A stretch of 64,000 nt of DNA from positions 3,312,288 to 3,376,287 of the forward strand of contig NW_020194555.1 in NCBI RefSeq assembly GCF_002865645.1, given 5' to 3'. The DNA is from Hyaloscypha bicolor E (Eukaryota > Ascomycota > Leotiomycetes > Helotiales > Hyaloscyphaceae). Made by a program: the position numbers and the translations under genes. This document shows, in pieces, positions 32,901 through 44,561 of this stretch (the stretch's first letter is position 1; the number at the start of each line of letters is the position of its first letter). A model generated the notes under the pieces. That model made no database searches and was not told the DNA's origin. It saw nothing but the letters and a program-made list of their open reading frames with translations.

Positions 32901-34829
32901 CAGCCTATGCTTGCCGATATGTTGGCAAGATTATCCAACACAATCGCTGATGAGGATTCGGACGTGCAGACGTTCTCTATGGAGATTTTGACAACTCTCA
33001 AGACCTTGATATGCAAACTGGAGCCTGCGGATCTCATCACATTTCCACAACTGTTTTGGACAACATGTGCTTGCTTGGATACCATCAACGAGCGGGAGTT
33101 CCTAGAAGCACTTGGGATGCTGGAAGAACTTTTGCTAAAGCTCGACTTGAGTGATCCCAAAGTGAGAATGCTTCTAGCTGACGGCCGACCGCCAAGATGG
33201 GAAGGCCTTTTTGAAGGACTTCAACCCTTAATCCACAAAGGAGTACGCTCTTCTGTGTGCCTAGAGTTGACTTTGAAGATCATGGACCGACTTGTTCAGC
33301 TCCCAAATGATGATTTAATTGGAGATGACAGCCGACTACTGTTTGCCGTTCTCGCCAACTTTCCAAGGTTCCTCCATGCCATGGACCAAAACAAAATTGA
33401 CCCAGAGAGCATAAAGAGCGCAGAAATTCTTGCTCAAATTGCTGAACTGCAAGGCTGTAGCACGATTTCTCGAGCACTGATTGGATTTGCGGCCGGACGG
33501 TACCGTGCAAGCAAAGATTTCCTTGCCCAGCTGGTATCTGCCATTCGCGAGAACTTCTTCCCTGAATGGGACTTTGGAAGTCTGACGTTTCTTATGGGTC
33601 TTCTGACGAATAGCGTGCCATGGTTCAAGGTGAAAACCATGCGCATACTTTGTGCTGTCATTCCAGATATTGACATGCGGAAGCCTGAGATTGCTTCACA
33701 TGGTCCTGACTTGATTTCGCCGCTGCTGAGGTTGCTGCAGACAGAGTTTTGCATGCAAGCGTTAGAAGTGCTGGATCACATCATGACCATGACTGGCACT
33801 TCGATGGACAAGCACCATTTGCGTATGAGCATGACCAGATCATCATCAAAGACAATCCGTAAGGAATATGAGCGAACCCAGAGCTTGTTCGGTATTCCAG
33901 AGGAGTCAGGATGGTCCATTCCCGTTCCTGCCAAGCACGCAGAGACAACTCGCTCGAATGTCCATGCAGCTTTCTACATGTGCCAAAGCGCCGAGAATAT
34001 GGATCCCGAGACCGCCCCAACACCCGAAGTCGAATTCCACATCGACGATTTCCAATACGGCTACTTCCCTGCTCCAGAAAGAACCGAAACGATGATGTCC
34101 GACGAAGCCCGCGGGGACGGCAACATTGGCGACCTAGTTATGAAGCTCGATAGCCTTGATGACTTCTTCGAGGACAGCTTGCAGAGCCCAACTTCGGATG
34201 GACGATCCTCTCGCACTATCACCGAAGCAGGGTTCTCAGGCGAAGGCTTCGAGTCCGGTGCACAGCTGTACGACGAGCAGACTCTACCTATCCTCCATCA
34301 ATCGCTTGCGCGAACGGCAAGCACTGCCTCATTCCAGAATGGCTTCGCGGATATGAGACCTGCGAACAGTAGAGCGAATAGCAGAGATGGACCGGCTCTT
34401 AATGCCATGAATCCAGGCGCATTCCAACTTCCTCCTACCTCAAACCCAAGGCCGTCGCTGCATTCCCGCTCCGTAACTTCCCCGTCTGCACCTGCTTCCT
34501 TCCAGAGTAATGTCACGACGTACATGTCCGATGAAGATTACATCGAGGAAGTCTTCTCTGATGCAGATGAAGAGCGAGCTGCTGGCAATGGGCCGGGCGA
34601 AGGCAGTTTCTTCCTGGAGAATATGATTAAACCTCTAGCTCAAGGTACTCGATCAGGGATGCGACGGTTGACTGGTGGGAGAAGTAGAGATGGCGAGAGA
34701 TTCAGGGATGGACTGAGAGGTGAGAGGAGGGGTCTCAGCCAGCCGCCTAAGAGCCCGAGGGTGCCGAAGGTGCCAAGTGCGTATTTGACGATGAAGAGTA
34801 GTGGGATGAGCCCAGGGGAGGGGGTGTAG
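26976..34829 (+). CDS. TAO3: Furry/Tao3/Mor2 cell morphogenesis protein, about 2552 aa
   Basis: CDS is join(26976..26985, 27082..27728, 27782..28012, 28059..34829). The last three exons are firm; the 10-bp first exon is inferred from ATGAGCGGAG|GTGAGT and acceptor CTCGAAG, which gives the right phase. The protein is the giant HEAT/armadillo scaffold of the RAM/MOR pathway, which holds NDR kinase (Cbk1/Orb6) with Mob2 at sites of polar growth and septation. Visible: a Ser-rich N-terminus, then the Furry N-terminal domain (FDQLISALGHIASQKPRPLID, MKHLRLKIYPEDAW, LLLPVAAKANTELNMPKW, VKPRHWPVAFPL), long helical repeats, the C-terminal FRY domain, and an acidic/Arg-Ser tail ending near SRDGERFRDG. 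Length fits fungal members. Confidence 0.95.
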
Positions 34830-36080
34830 GATATAATATGACGAGATGAAGTAGTTGACTTTTATGTGGGAGGTGGAGATAATCTAATGGACTTGAGCGA
34901 GTTTCTTAAGATTTAGTTTGTTGGGATGAGATAGAGATTGATTGGGTTGGGTTGGATGGCGTCGAAAAGATGGAATGAATATATAAATATATTGCAAATG
35001 CCTTAGCGTTATCCGAGTTATTGAACTGGGATCGATTTATCGGTGGAAAATCGATATATTGGAGATTGACAATCTGTAGAATGACTAGTTTTGACTAGAT
35101 ACAGGAGAGTGATTCCATAAAAAACAGAGGGAATGGGTTCCCTAGCTATATTCCTGATTTCCACCCCACCATGTGATTTACCCCGCACTTACTTGGTGGT
35201 GGGAACGATTTACCAATCTGATTCCTGAACGCACGTTTAAGGAACGTAATCGAATGGCGATACTAATAAACGATTGGTGTGTTCGTACGTAAGTAATACC
35301 CAATAATCGGACGAACTGAATTAGTGGTTGAACCTGGAGTGGAAGGAAAGGATGCTAGCCAAGCTAGCTAGTTTTTCTTTCTACGGAATCAGGGTCATTC
35401 CTTTGTCATAAATTTTGCAAATGATGTTTTTCTTGTACAAAGTATTTAATGGTGCGATAAGGCAAGCTCCCACTGAAAACGAGGAAATATTTATATTGGA
35501 AATCCGGCCTTCAACTGCTCAATATCGTCCTCCCTGGTGCTTCGCATTGGTCTCACCACAATGAGACTACCAGATTCTCAATACCACGAGCAAATAGAGG
35601 CTTTTATACCGCATAGCGATTTCGTTTTATCGTGCCCAACCTTGTATCCCTCCTTTTTTTTTAAGTCCTTTTAGCTGCCCAAGGCATTACGCAATGTGGC
35701 ACGCGCCTCCTGGTACACGCCCGCCAAATTTGTTAGCGAATCGAACCTGAAAATCAACCAGCCGATTAATTTCTTAAACAACTATCACAAGTGGCTTCCT
35801 TTTAAAATTTATATCAAACGATAGGTAGTCTATAAAGCTATACTCCACAAGATGGATTTTTTTTAAATTGGAATTATTATAGGAGTTATTGTAGAAAACG
35901 TTGATTTTCAGGCCAGATTTGTGTTGCGTGCACAAAATCAGATATATGAATCCGGTCATCACGGTAGCGGACTCACTTGCTATTCTCCGATGCTTCGCAA
36001 GTCTTCTTGACTCTTAGAGACTTCTCTGAATAGCTCTTTCGCCGGGCTTACCAGCAAGAACTACCTGCTTGAGGTGATCG
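34830..36080. other. AT-rich intergenic region with a MITE-like inverted repeat
   Basis: About 1.25 kb between TAO3 and the Clr5-ankyrin pseudogene. It holds a small inverted-repeat element (35746-35912) and poly-T. No gene recognised. Confidence 0.55.
35746..35912. repeat. Small inverted-repeat (MITE-like) element
   Basis: A perfect 13-bp inverted repeat, CCTGAAAATCAAC at 35746-35758 and its complement at 35900-35912, encloses a very AT-rich 140 bp. Outside, the flanks show weaker matching (GCACGC..CAAAT on both sides). No clear target duplication, so a mobile origin is a guess. Confidence 0.45.
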
Positions 36081-39000
36081 ATGCCGGCCATGGACTATCC
36101 GTTGCCAGACAGTGAGTTTCTCCCTCAGGAGTATTCCAGTTGGCTCCCACCTCCACTCCCAGACTACGGAGGAGCAGCGATTGAGTACTCCTCCGCAAGC
36201 CGCACACAATTGTTACCGCCACCCTCATACAACGACGAAAGTTATCTTTTTTGGCCGGTTGGGCACGCTTATGGCACCGCTGATACCTACCACGACCCCT
36301 TTGTGTTCGGCCAAACGTCGCTGTTACTTGATGCCAACGTAAACAATGCGATCACACAAGCGCAGCAGCTCCCGCTCCCGATGTCCGATGGTGCCAGCGA
36401 CGTGGATATGCAACCAATAGCTCCACAGCCTAATCCACGAAAGCGAAAAGCCCCGACGTTGCGAAACGATGATTGGGAGCCTGTCAAGGCCCGCGTTATC
36501 GAGCTGCACATAACCAAAAAGCTTGCGCTTCCCGAGGTGAAGGAGAGGGTGGAACGGGAGTACAAGGCGATCGGTTTTACCGCAACGTGAGTCTTCCACA
36601 GTGATGTACCATGCCCTTGGCTAAGCCTTGAAGAATTCGACAGTACAGGAGGCGTGTGAGCGAATGGGGCCTGGACAAGAATGTCAAGCCGAACGAGATG
36701 AAAGTCATAGTGAGAAAACGACAGCAGAGGAAGCTTGTTGAGACAAACAAAAGAGAGTTGGTCTTCAAAATGCGAGGGAACTTGTTGGAGCCCGAGAAGA
36801 TTGATCGGTGGATGAAGAGAAATGGGATTCCAGAAGACATGATATATGCTCCGAGCCCTGCTGCAAGTAAGTGAACCTCACACTTTGCTTCCCTCATATC
36901 TTTAGTATTGTTCTTCGCTGACACAGACAGCTACCCCCGCAGCGCTGAGTGCACGGACGGTTTCTGAGCAAGGCTCTCCAGCTTCCGTCATAATGAGCTG
37001 GGTGTCGCACCCCGTCCATTTTCCTGGTGTTCAGGCTCCACAAATTTTCGAGAACCTACCGATTCTTCAGCTTCAAGTATCCACGAAGGATCTCACGAGT
37101 GAGAGGCATTACTCATTTAGGGACTGTGGTCAGATGGCCTTAGTTTACTAATTCCTTTTAGAATCTCTTGTGGCCATCAGTGGAGCCTCACTCAGTTCAG
37201 AAACTCTTCTTAGAATGGTCCCAGAAACGAAAAATGGAAACTCCAATCATCTCTTGATCGACTCATTTTTACCACATTCGGCTTTCAAGGACGGCAATCT
37301 AGAAAACGCGGTTCCAACTCAACAAGTCGGCCAAATGGGCATTTTGCTGTTCCTTTACCTGATCTCGAACAGCTTTCCAGCGGAATTACACAGAGACAAA
37401 ATCTACCAATTGGTCAAGAGGAATTTCAGTCCAGGTATCTTTCGGACCCTTAAAGGCCACTCAGCCGACTCCCTTCTTGAGAATCTACTTCCACTCGCGG
37501 TTGAGGCTGAGATCTAGCAATGGTCAAGAATCTCATAAAGGCAGGAGCGAATGTTGATGCAAACAAGTGCAAGCTTGATCATTGCCCTATCCCTTTGACA
37601 CCATTGCAATTTGCATGCTTCAAAGCCAATGTACCATTGGCGCAAGAGTTGATCACAGCTGGGTCGACAATCGATGCACCCGAACCTGGATGGAAATGCA
37701 GCGCAATACTTCTTGCTATATATGGTCATGATCAATCCCGTTGGCGTGGTGTCCAATGGCCGAAACCGGTGGACAATGAGGGGCTTCTTGACTTAGTGCA
37801 GAAACTCATCGCTGGAGGCGCGAGTGTTAATGGCAGCGAAACTGACATGAACGCCACAACGGAATCCATACGTCAATGGAGAGTCAAACTCGAACCTGGA
37901 TACCTTTTCTACGAAATCATTGTCGAGCAGCACTCCCCATTGACCTTGGCATCTAAATACAAGTACAAAGAGCTTGTAGACTTTCTTGTTCTGGAAGGGG
38001 CTGATATTCAATTTCACACAGACGGTACATCATCCGCTCTGAGGCAATGCCTCCACGATTTACCGGACTGGTTCGAGGGCAAACCATACGCATTAGCCGA
38101 CCGTCTCAATGAATGGGACGACGAATCTGCGGCACGATCTACAATCGTAAATATGGCTCACAGTCTTATGCAAGCCGGTGCGGATCTTAACGACCATATT
38201 CCTTGCGAATTCATTGACTATTGTGAGCACTTTTGCTTGGAATGCTATTCAGTCCTTAATTTAGCGGTACTCATTGAAAGTCCCGAGCTCGTGGATGTCA
38301 TGCTCCACGCGGGTGCCAAAACAACATATCACTCTTTGGATCTCGCTATTGAAGTTAAAAGTTTCAATATCTTCAGCAAGCTCCTAGCCAAAGGCGCAAC
38401 TATTCCCGAGTGGGCAACCACCGAAAAGGGAAATGCATCCTCCCTCTGTATTCTAGAGGCAGATCCTAGAGATGTGAACCACTTTGATCTCCAGAGCAAG
38501 AGAGCGCTGGTTCTGGCCGCCCTCCGTCTCGGAGCTACTTCAGAGCTGGATAGTCTGATCAAATCCATGAATGGCTCCAGAAATCTCTTGGATGGCTGCA
38601 CTGGACTCACTAGTGCGATCGAAGATTGCTGTAGAAGTGGACATTATGAACCACTGAGGCACATGCTTGAAGCTGGCATCATACCTAAATCGCACCCGGC
38701 ACTGTTTGGGCGTTCTGTTCCTCTGATTATTCAGCATAATCGAGAAAAGATGCTGGATTTGGTCCTGGAAAATGGAGCGGATGTCAACGCGCGATATTAA
38801 AATCCGGGGGGGCCTGGAAAGCCCCCAATACTTCTCGCCATAGAGAAGGGTAACTTGGAACTCGTTCGGAAGCTACTAAGGGCGGGAGCAAACGTCGACA
38901 ATACAAAGGTTTGCAAACAGACCGGATGTTCCACACAAGGACCTGAGAATATGCTGGTCGCGGCGATTGCAACCAACAATTTGCCAGTGATTGAGGAGGT

Positions 39001-40296
39001 CCTCCAAATATGTGCCCAGGTCAACGGCTTCGGTAAAATGGATAAATATTATTTTGTCTCTCCAAATTGCCTGTGCTGCACTCCAATTACCATGGCTATC
39101 AAGGAGCGAAACTGGAAGTTGGTTGATCGACTTTACCGCGATGGCGCAAATGTTAACGATGCCGGCCGAGATCCAGGAGTTGTCCGCTATTTCACACCAC
39201 TTTGGGCCGCTATTTACGAGAAGAATTATCCACTTGTCAAATCCCTCATCAACGCCGGCGCCATAGTGAATGACCGACTGGCCTTGGAAGCGGCAGTAGA
39301 TAATGATGATCTACTTGAGCTTTTCATTCAAAAACTTGGTGCCAGCACATCCCTAAGCAAGAAACGCAATGCATTGCATTTTGCTCTACAAAAGTCACTA
39401 CATCAAAACAGCATTCCCAGGGTCAAGCTGATTTTGGACAGCCAATTGGTGGACTTGAGCGGCGTTCAGGGCGGCGAGGCGCTCAAAGAAGTGCTGACCT
39501 CAAAACAGGGAGTCAACCACACACTTCTGAATCTACTACCTGTCGCACATGCAAACCCCAATTCTTTTGTGCTTGGAGGCCGAACCGCGCTCCTTAATGC
39601 AATAGCCACAAAAGATGCGAAGAGCGTAGAGATGTTACTCAAGGCCGGCGCCATGACAAACACTCCATTTCCTTCATGGATGTACTATTCTCCAGTACAA
39701 TTGGCAGCTGAAGAAAGCAGTCTAGAAGTTCTGCAAATGCTCCTGGCTCACGGTTGCGATCCAAACGTCGTTGCGCCTGGTGGACAAAGCCAAGATCGCA
39801 AATCAATGGGATCAGCAATTCAATGTGCAACGGAAAGGCAGGATTACGAAATAGTCCAACTACTTTTGATGCATAACGCCGACCCTAATAGTGTCACAAA
39901 TACGTGTCCACATACCGCTTTGCAAATTGCGGCCGGGATGGAAGTAAAAGTATAGCCGAGCTTTTGATTATGCATGGTGCGGATGTGAATGCACCACCTG
40001 CAGAAAAATTTGGAGCAACTGCGCTCCAGTTCGCGGCTTTAGGCGGTTATCTAGGAGTAGCTAATCTTCTGATAGATAAAGGGGCCTATGTTAATGCTCC
40101 TCCCGCCAAGGTTGATGGGAGAACTGCGCTTGAAGCCGCAGCGGAATATGGCCGGATTGATATGGTTCAGTTACTAAAAAATGCTGGTGCAGATCTCTTT
40201 GAAGCAGGGGACGGGCAGTATGAGCGTGCTTTAACACGGGCGTTTAATAATGGCCATTACGCAACACGTCGCCTGCTTTTGTCTTACCTTACTTAA
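36081..40296 (+). pseudogene. Broken Clr5-domain ankyrin-repeat gene
   Basis: Exons 36081..36586, 36634..36866, 36931..37098 and from 37162. The protein starts MPAMDYPLPD and has a Clr5 domain: DWEPVKARVIELHITKKLALPEVKERV (split here as DWEPVKARVIELH and LPEVKERVEREYKAIGF) followed after an intron by RQYRRRVSEWGLDKN. Then come a linker and some 20 ankyrin repeats (for example NLIKAGANVDANKC, LLRAGANVDNTK, LLIMHGADVNAPP). Three breaks: a frameshift at about 37505-37515 (one base seems missing before GATCTAGCAATG), an in-frame TAA at 38798-38800 in the middle of a repeat, and a frameshift at about 39930-39945. Clr5 is named for a fission-yeast heterochromatin factor; Clr5-ankyrin proteins are a large, poorly known family in filamentous fungi. 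The stop could be a C-to-T change (CAA to TAA). Confidence 0.85.
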
Positions 40297-41678
40297 TAAT
40301 AGAGGAATAATTGTCGCCATTTCAAGTGACCACGAGATATTCTACTAGTTGCTCGGGTGACATGGATGTATCTCTTCACACGGATGGCGTTGGATATGCG
40401 AGGGCTGATGGCCGCGAGACCCCATGCGAGGAGCATTTCGATCCTCTAGGCCGCCGAAATACATAGCGAAGGCTTTGTCGGGAAATTAGGACAGAAAGTT
40501 GGCGAACAGAGATCCAGGAGGCGTATGAGAGCGGCTGCATTCGGGGCATGAGCAGAGGTCATCTGCCTGTCTCTGACGTCTTTAGCGACCTCTTGGACAT
40601 CTTGATGTGACAGAGCCCTTGAATGGTGATAGATTCGGGCTGCCTTGAGGTGCAGAATGAGCCTGACCTCCACTGCTTGTGCCTCACTGTATGCGTATAC
40701 ACGTGCAAGCTTCAGAGTAGTTGCTGTGCCCCCCCATTCCCACTCCCTTGAGAAGCTGGCGTAGTCTTAGATCAGCCCATGTCACAGGCGTTCACCGTAC
40801 CACACTAATAGAGGTACTGCAGTGGTCCCCCTCATGATGATGTTGCCCCACGGGATCCTGATCAGATCAAAGAAGGAGAAACACAAGCGCTGACGTGCAT
40901 TTAATGTGTGGTGGCCGATGGGGCTTACCGCGGACTGCAATCCATCTAGTACTGTCAGACATTGTAGACAGTGCTAGAGAGAAATACATCCAGCACTGAA
41001 CTGATCCAATGGCGGTCAACGACACAGCGCTATAATCAACCCAGTACCGACTTTTGACCGCATTGTAACCAACTTCAAGCAGAGTTCGTACTTAACTGAT
41101 ACGAATGCTTGGTAGAGAGGAGCCTGGATCATCTGTTCAGTTTGGTCACCTTGGCAGCTCCCAGGCTACCAAATCACTCCCAGCCCGTCACTTGCAGGCG
41201 CTCTAGCTGACTCGCCAAACATCCCTCCCACAGTACTGTTGTGAGGACCAACTCTGTAGCTCGGCCGGTGGTCCTTTAATCATATCTTTGTACTCCCCAC
41301 CCGAACGGACTGTTGCCTCGAAGGCCTTGAGAAGGAGCACGAACTCGTTGCACAAACCGAGTCTTTGTGGGCGTCAGCAATCCCTACACAAGTACTTGAA
41401 GCGAAACCCATGCGCGATCTCCTCCAAATACAAAACTACCGCTATATCTATAGTAGTACGCTGTGGGTGTACTGAGATTCTCGAAATTTTTCTGCGGGTA
41501 TTCTCTGTTATCCAAAGTCAAGTTTATTTCCTCCCATTTGACTCCATAGAAGATTTATTATATAGCGGAAACGACTGGTCTTAGGGGCATAGTTGGGGAT
41601 ACGGTATATATACATCCACAGTATTGGAATGCTTGTCTATGACCTCGTCAGCGGTCTCGATCAGTGTGCCAAAAAATA

Positions 41679-41802
41679 ATCAAAGCTAGTTAATTAGAAT
41701 TGATTAGAATAGATTATAATTAAGTATAATTTGATTAACTTGATTTTGACTTGATTTGATTTGAGTAGGGGGATCTAATCAAATTTAATCTAATGATTTG
41801 AT
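41679..41802. mobile_element. AT-rich MITE-like element, 124 bp
   Basis: Nearly pure A/T sequence within normal DNA. The ends are imperfect inverted repeats of about 30 bp: ATCAAAG...AATTGATTAGA at the left and, read in complement, ATCAAATCATTAGATTAAAT... at the right. Internal repetition of TTGATTTGAT. A TA flank exists at the left but a clean target duplication is not seen. Confidence 0.45.
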
Positions 41803-41814
41803 ACACTGGTCTCG

Positions 41815-42210
41815 ATGGTGACGGATATCTTCATCCTTGTTCTGCCCTTCAAATATCTGCTTGGTACGTCTCGCCCAATTCTAGTGCGGGAGGCATTTAG
41901 CCTGATTCATGTTATGGCTTTGAGAATCTCTATGAGGGAGAAAATCACAGTGATTCTCTTGATGAGCTTGGGTGGGCTGTATGTATCTACCTGTTCTGTC
42001 AGAAGACACCAGCTAACTTGAGTAAGCACATGCATTGCATCTGTTATGAGATTTAAAGCTATCCGCAAAGTGTACAATAGCAAAGATGCGATTTGTGAGT
42101 ACTGTATATTATTCAGTTTCCTTACCCATCTCCTACCATACGAGATATCTCTCATCTTCATTGGTCCCAATCCTATCAAGAAAACGGTTTACAAGCCCAT
42201 TCACTAACGT
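41815..42210 (+). pseudogene. Possible relic of a fungal rhodopsin-like membrane protein
   Basis: A reading frame from 41815 begins VTDIFILVLPF and continues with MREKITVILLMSLGGLYVS, which resembles helices 4-5 of the fungal rhodopsin-like (PTH11-related) integral membrane family, where TDI-x-ILxLP and a K-x-G-V-x-L-x-F-S-L-G motif are usual. It breaks off after about 65 codons and nothing upstream completes it. Weak call. Confidence 0.3.
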
Positions 42211-42917
42211 TCACCAGGGGTCGGTTATGACCTCTCATTCTGGTCCTCCTTCGAATATCACCTCGCAATCATAACCGCCTGCACCCAATCATCAAACCCC
42301 TCTATGTGCAAGGAGTGCGGAAACTCCTCGCCCTAACAAGAGGCACAAATCCGTCACGAGTCAGGAAACAGACGATACCTTTGGAGCATACCGCTCGAAA
42401 TTCGTGCAGCCGGAGCAGAAGCTGCCTATGTAAGAAAATAAAGTATGAGTTGGGACATTATACCACGGGTAGGGTTGGGTCAGGACAGCACAGGACAACA
42501 GGTGCTCGCATTTGAACTAGGGAGCGGCTTTGGAAAAGGAGTTTGCATGTGTCTTCTAGGGCACCGGATTCATTGGGGACACAGGACCATTAGCGGGGCG
42601 TCGATTTTCGGTCGTTTTTGATAGCGACTTCTTTATGAGGTCGAGAGAAGTGTATGATTAAAGTGCTAATCTCAGACGAGAATTCTTTAAATTCGCGTTG
42701 GATCTGGCTCGTTCGCGTCGAAAATCTTCAAATCCAAAGCACTTCTGTCTCAAATCCTAGAAAATCTTTAAGATGAAGACAGAACAGCTGGTAGTGAACC
42801 AACATTGGTCCTCACATTCTGGGTACTTTCATGGCTTCTCCACAAACCTTCCACTTCTCTCTTAACACACTCTTTTTTTCTCTACACACTCCACCTGGCA
42901 AAGCGATATCTGGTATT

Positions 42918-44272
42918 CTATCCAGAACCAGTTGAGATCGGATGCCGCCATTGCTGATATCCGACCCATGCCTGATATGCTCCAACACCCAGGCTTGCAA
43001 CACCCAGAAAAATGGCGACCGCAACTCCAATGACAGTTGTCATCATCACATGTCTAGCTCGACTCTTCCGTTCTAGAAACTTCTCTACCCAGCTTCGCGG
43101 CCTTGGATTCTCTAGTTCCTCAAATAGATCTGCGAGACGTGAGCCGAAGTAGAGATATTGGATGTCCTTCTCGTGAGGATTGCGGACTGATGTTGATTCG
43201 AAGCGCAGGCAGTCGGGGTCGAAGGATGCGGTTGAGGTGAGCGAGCGGAGGAGAGAATACGATTTGGTATCCGAGAGGGGAAAGAGAATCTTCTGAATTG
43301 AATCGAGCGCTTCGAGTGCAAGTTGACGCGGAAGCGCTCCCCTATATTACAAGAGCTGCTGTTAGTTGATTCCTCTTCAGTGAATATCTAAGATCTCACA
43401 ACTAGGAGAAAACTCTTGATCAAGGACCGGATTGAATCGAAACAGGATTGAATCGAAACGGGATTGAATCGAAGATGTTGAAAGAAATCAAAGAATCACC
43501 TTCTCAAGCATTCTGTTATTGAGATATCAGCTGGTGCATTTTTGGTCAGTCTCAAATGCTCCTTCAGGAAAGCCGTGTGGTGGAACACGTCCACCATGCC
43601 AGTTTTCTCGTCCAATTTGAGATGGTTTCGTAGATCATCCGTGGGTCTAAATTTCAGACCTGCAACTTTCTTCAACTTTCGTGCCATCAAAGAAGTTCTC
43701 ATGGTCTGTGAGATTACTGTATCGGTATCATTAATGCTTGGATGATCCGTCATCTGGAAGATGTCCCCAATGAATTGAGCTAGTGTGAAGTCGTCCCGCC
43801 ATTCCACCTTCTGCATTCCATGCTCAAGGAGTCCAAATCTCTGTCGTTGAGCAGTGCAGTTGACCATGAACATGATATGAACAGCAAAGTTGATTGCGAG
43901 TTGCTGCTCAGAAGGTGGTGGAGGTTTGGAGAATCGTGTGCTTGCGAAAATCTGGGTCACCAATTCTCCACGTGGGATATCTGGCTGTGACTTCAACTGT
44001 CTAATGACCCAAACGACATCATCGTGTGATTTGAAAGCGCCATGCTCGCCGGCTATGACTTGTGGCTCGTATGATGAAGTAATTTGTTTATAGTGCCCAA
44101 AGAAGCAAGAGAGTCGTTTAAGTCGTCGAGGAATGCATCCTTCCTCCTCGCAGCCACTGCAATTGAGTGTGTTGCAGTCCTTTTCAGGCGACCAACACCA
44201 AAGACCTTCTCCCAGAAGCTGCAACTGACCCTCCGTAACCTTTGCAAGTGGGAATGGTGTTGCAGTAAACAT
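42918..44272 (-). CDS. Uncharacterised fungal protein with C-terminal membrane anchor, 398 aa
   Basis: CDS is complement(join(42918..43341, 43500..44272)), a 158-bp GT-AG intron with agreeing phases. I recognise the type (widespread in Pezizomycotina, no known function) but no named domain. Visible: a Cys-rich stretch NTLNCSGCEEEGC (about 35-47) that could bind metal, FHHTAFLKEHLRL in the middle, a conserved ESTSVRNPHEKDIQYLYFGSRLADLFEEL block, and a single hydrophobic helix near the end (TTVIGVAVAIFLGVASLGVG) followed by AYQAWVGYQQWRHP. That end suggests a tail-anchored membrane protein. It is divergent to the protease-like gene at 44562 with 289 bp between. An upstream exon cannot be excluded. 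Confidence 0.8.
43429..43476. repeat. Three 16-bp tandem repeats inside an intron
   Basis: GGATTGAATCGAAACR at 43429, 43445 and 43461, the last copy diverging at its end. They lie within the intron of the 42918-44272 gene, next to the donor, and make that intron about three times longer than the usual 50 bp. Confidence 0.8.
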
Positions 44273-44561
44273 AAGTAGTATGTTGGAGATATTGCCCAGA
44301 AAAGCTGCGGAACAATTGTTAAGAATTCATCTGCCTGATAGACTCCGGTCGCATTTTCTCCACGAGGCTGGGGAAAGAAAAGCATGGGTTGAAGTTGGGA
44401 AGGTGGCTATGCATGCAAGGCGTTCTTGTACGGCGGCGAACTCCTCTCGACAGCCTCACTTTTATGCCCAAGGCAAGCAAAAATCCCTCACCTAGAAAAA
44501 GTTGAAGATCTATCTCGCAGCCCTTCAATACTTTTCCTAACGAACTACTGAAGGAGACAGT
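44273..44561. promoter_or_regulatory. Divergent promoter of the anchored protein and protease-like genes
   Basis: 289 bp between two divergent ATGs. Shared regulation of the pair is plausible. No specific site recognised. Confidence 0.5.

Larger units (their letters stand above)
40297..42917. other. Gene-poor 2.6-kb region with AT-rich element and a gene relic
   Basis: No intact gene. It contains an AT-rich MITE-like element (41679-41802) and a possible membrane-protein relic right behind it. The remainder (40.3-41.3 kb, 42.3-42.9 kb) shows nothing I can name. Confidence 0.5.
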
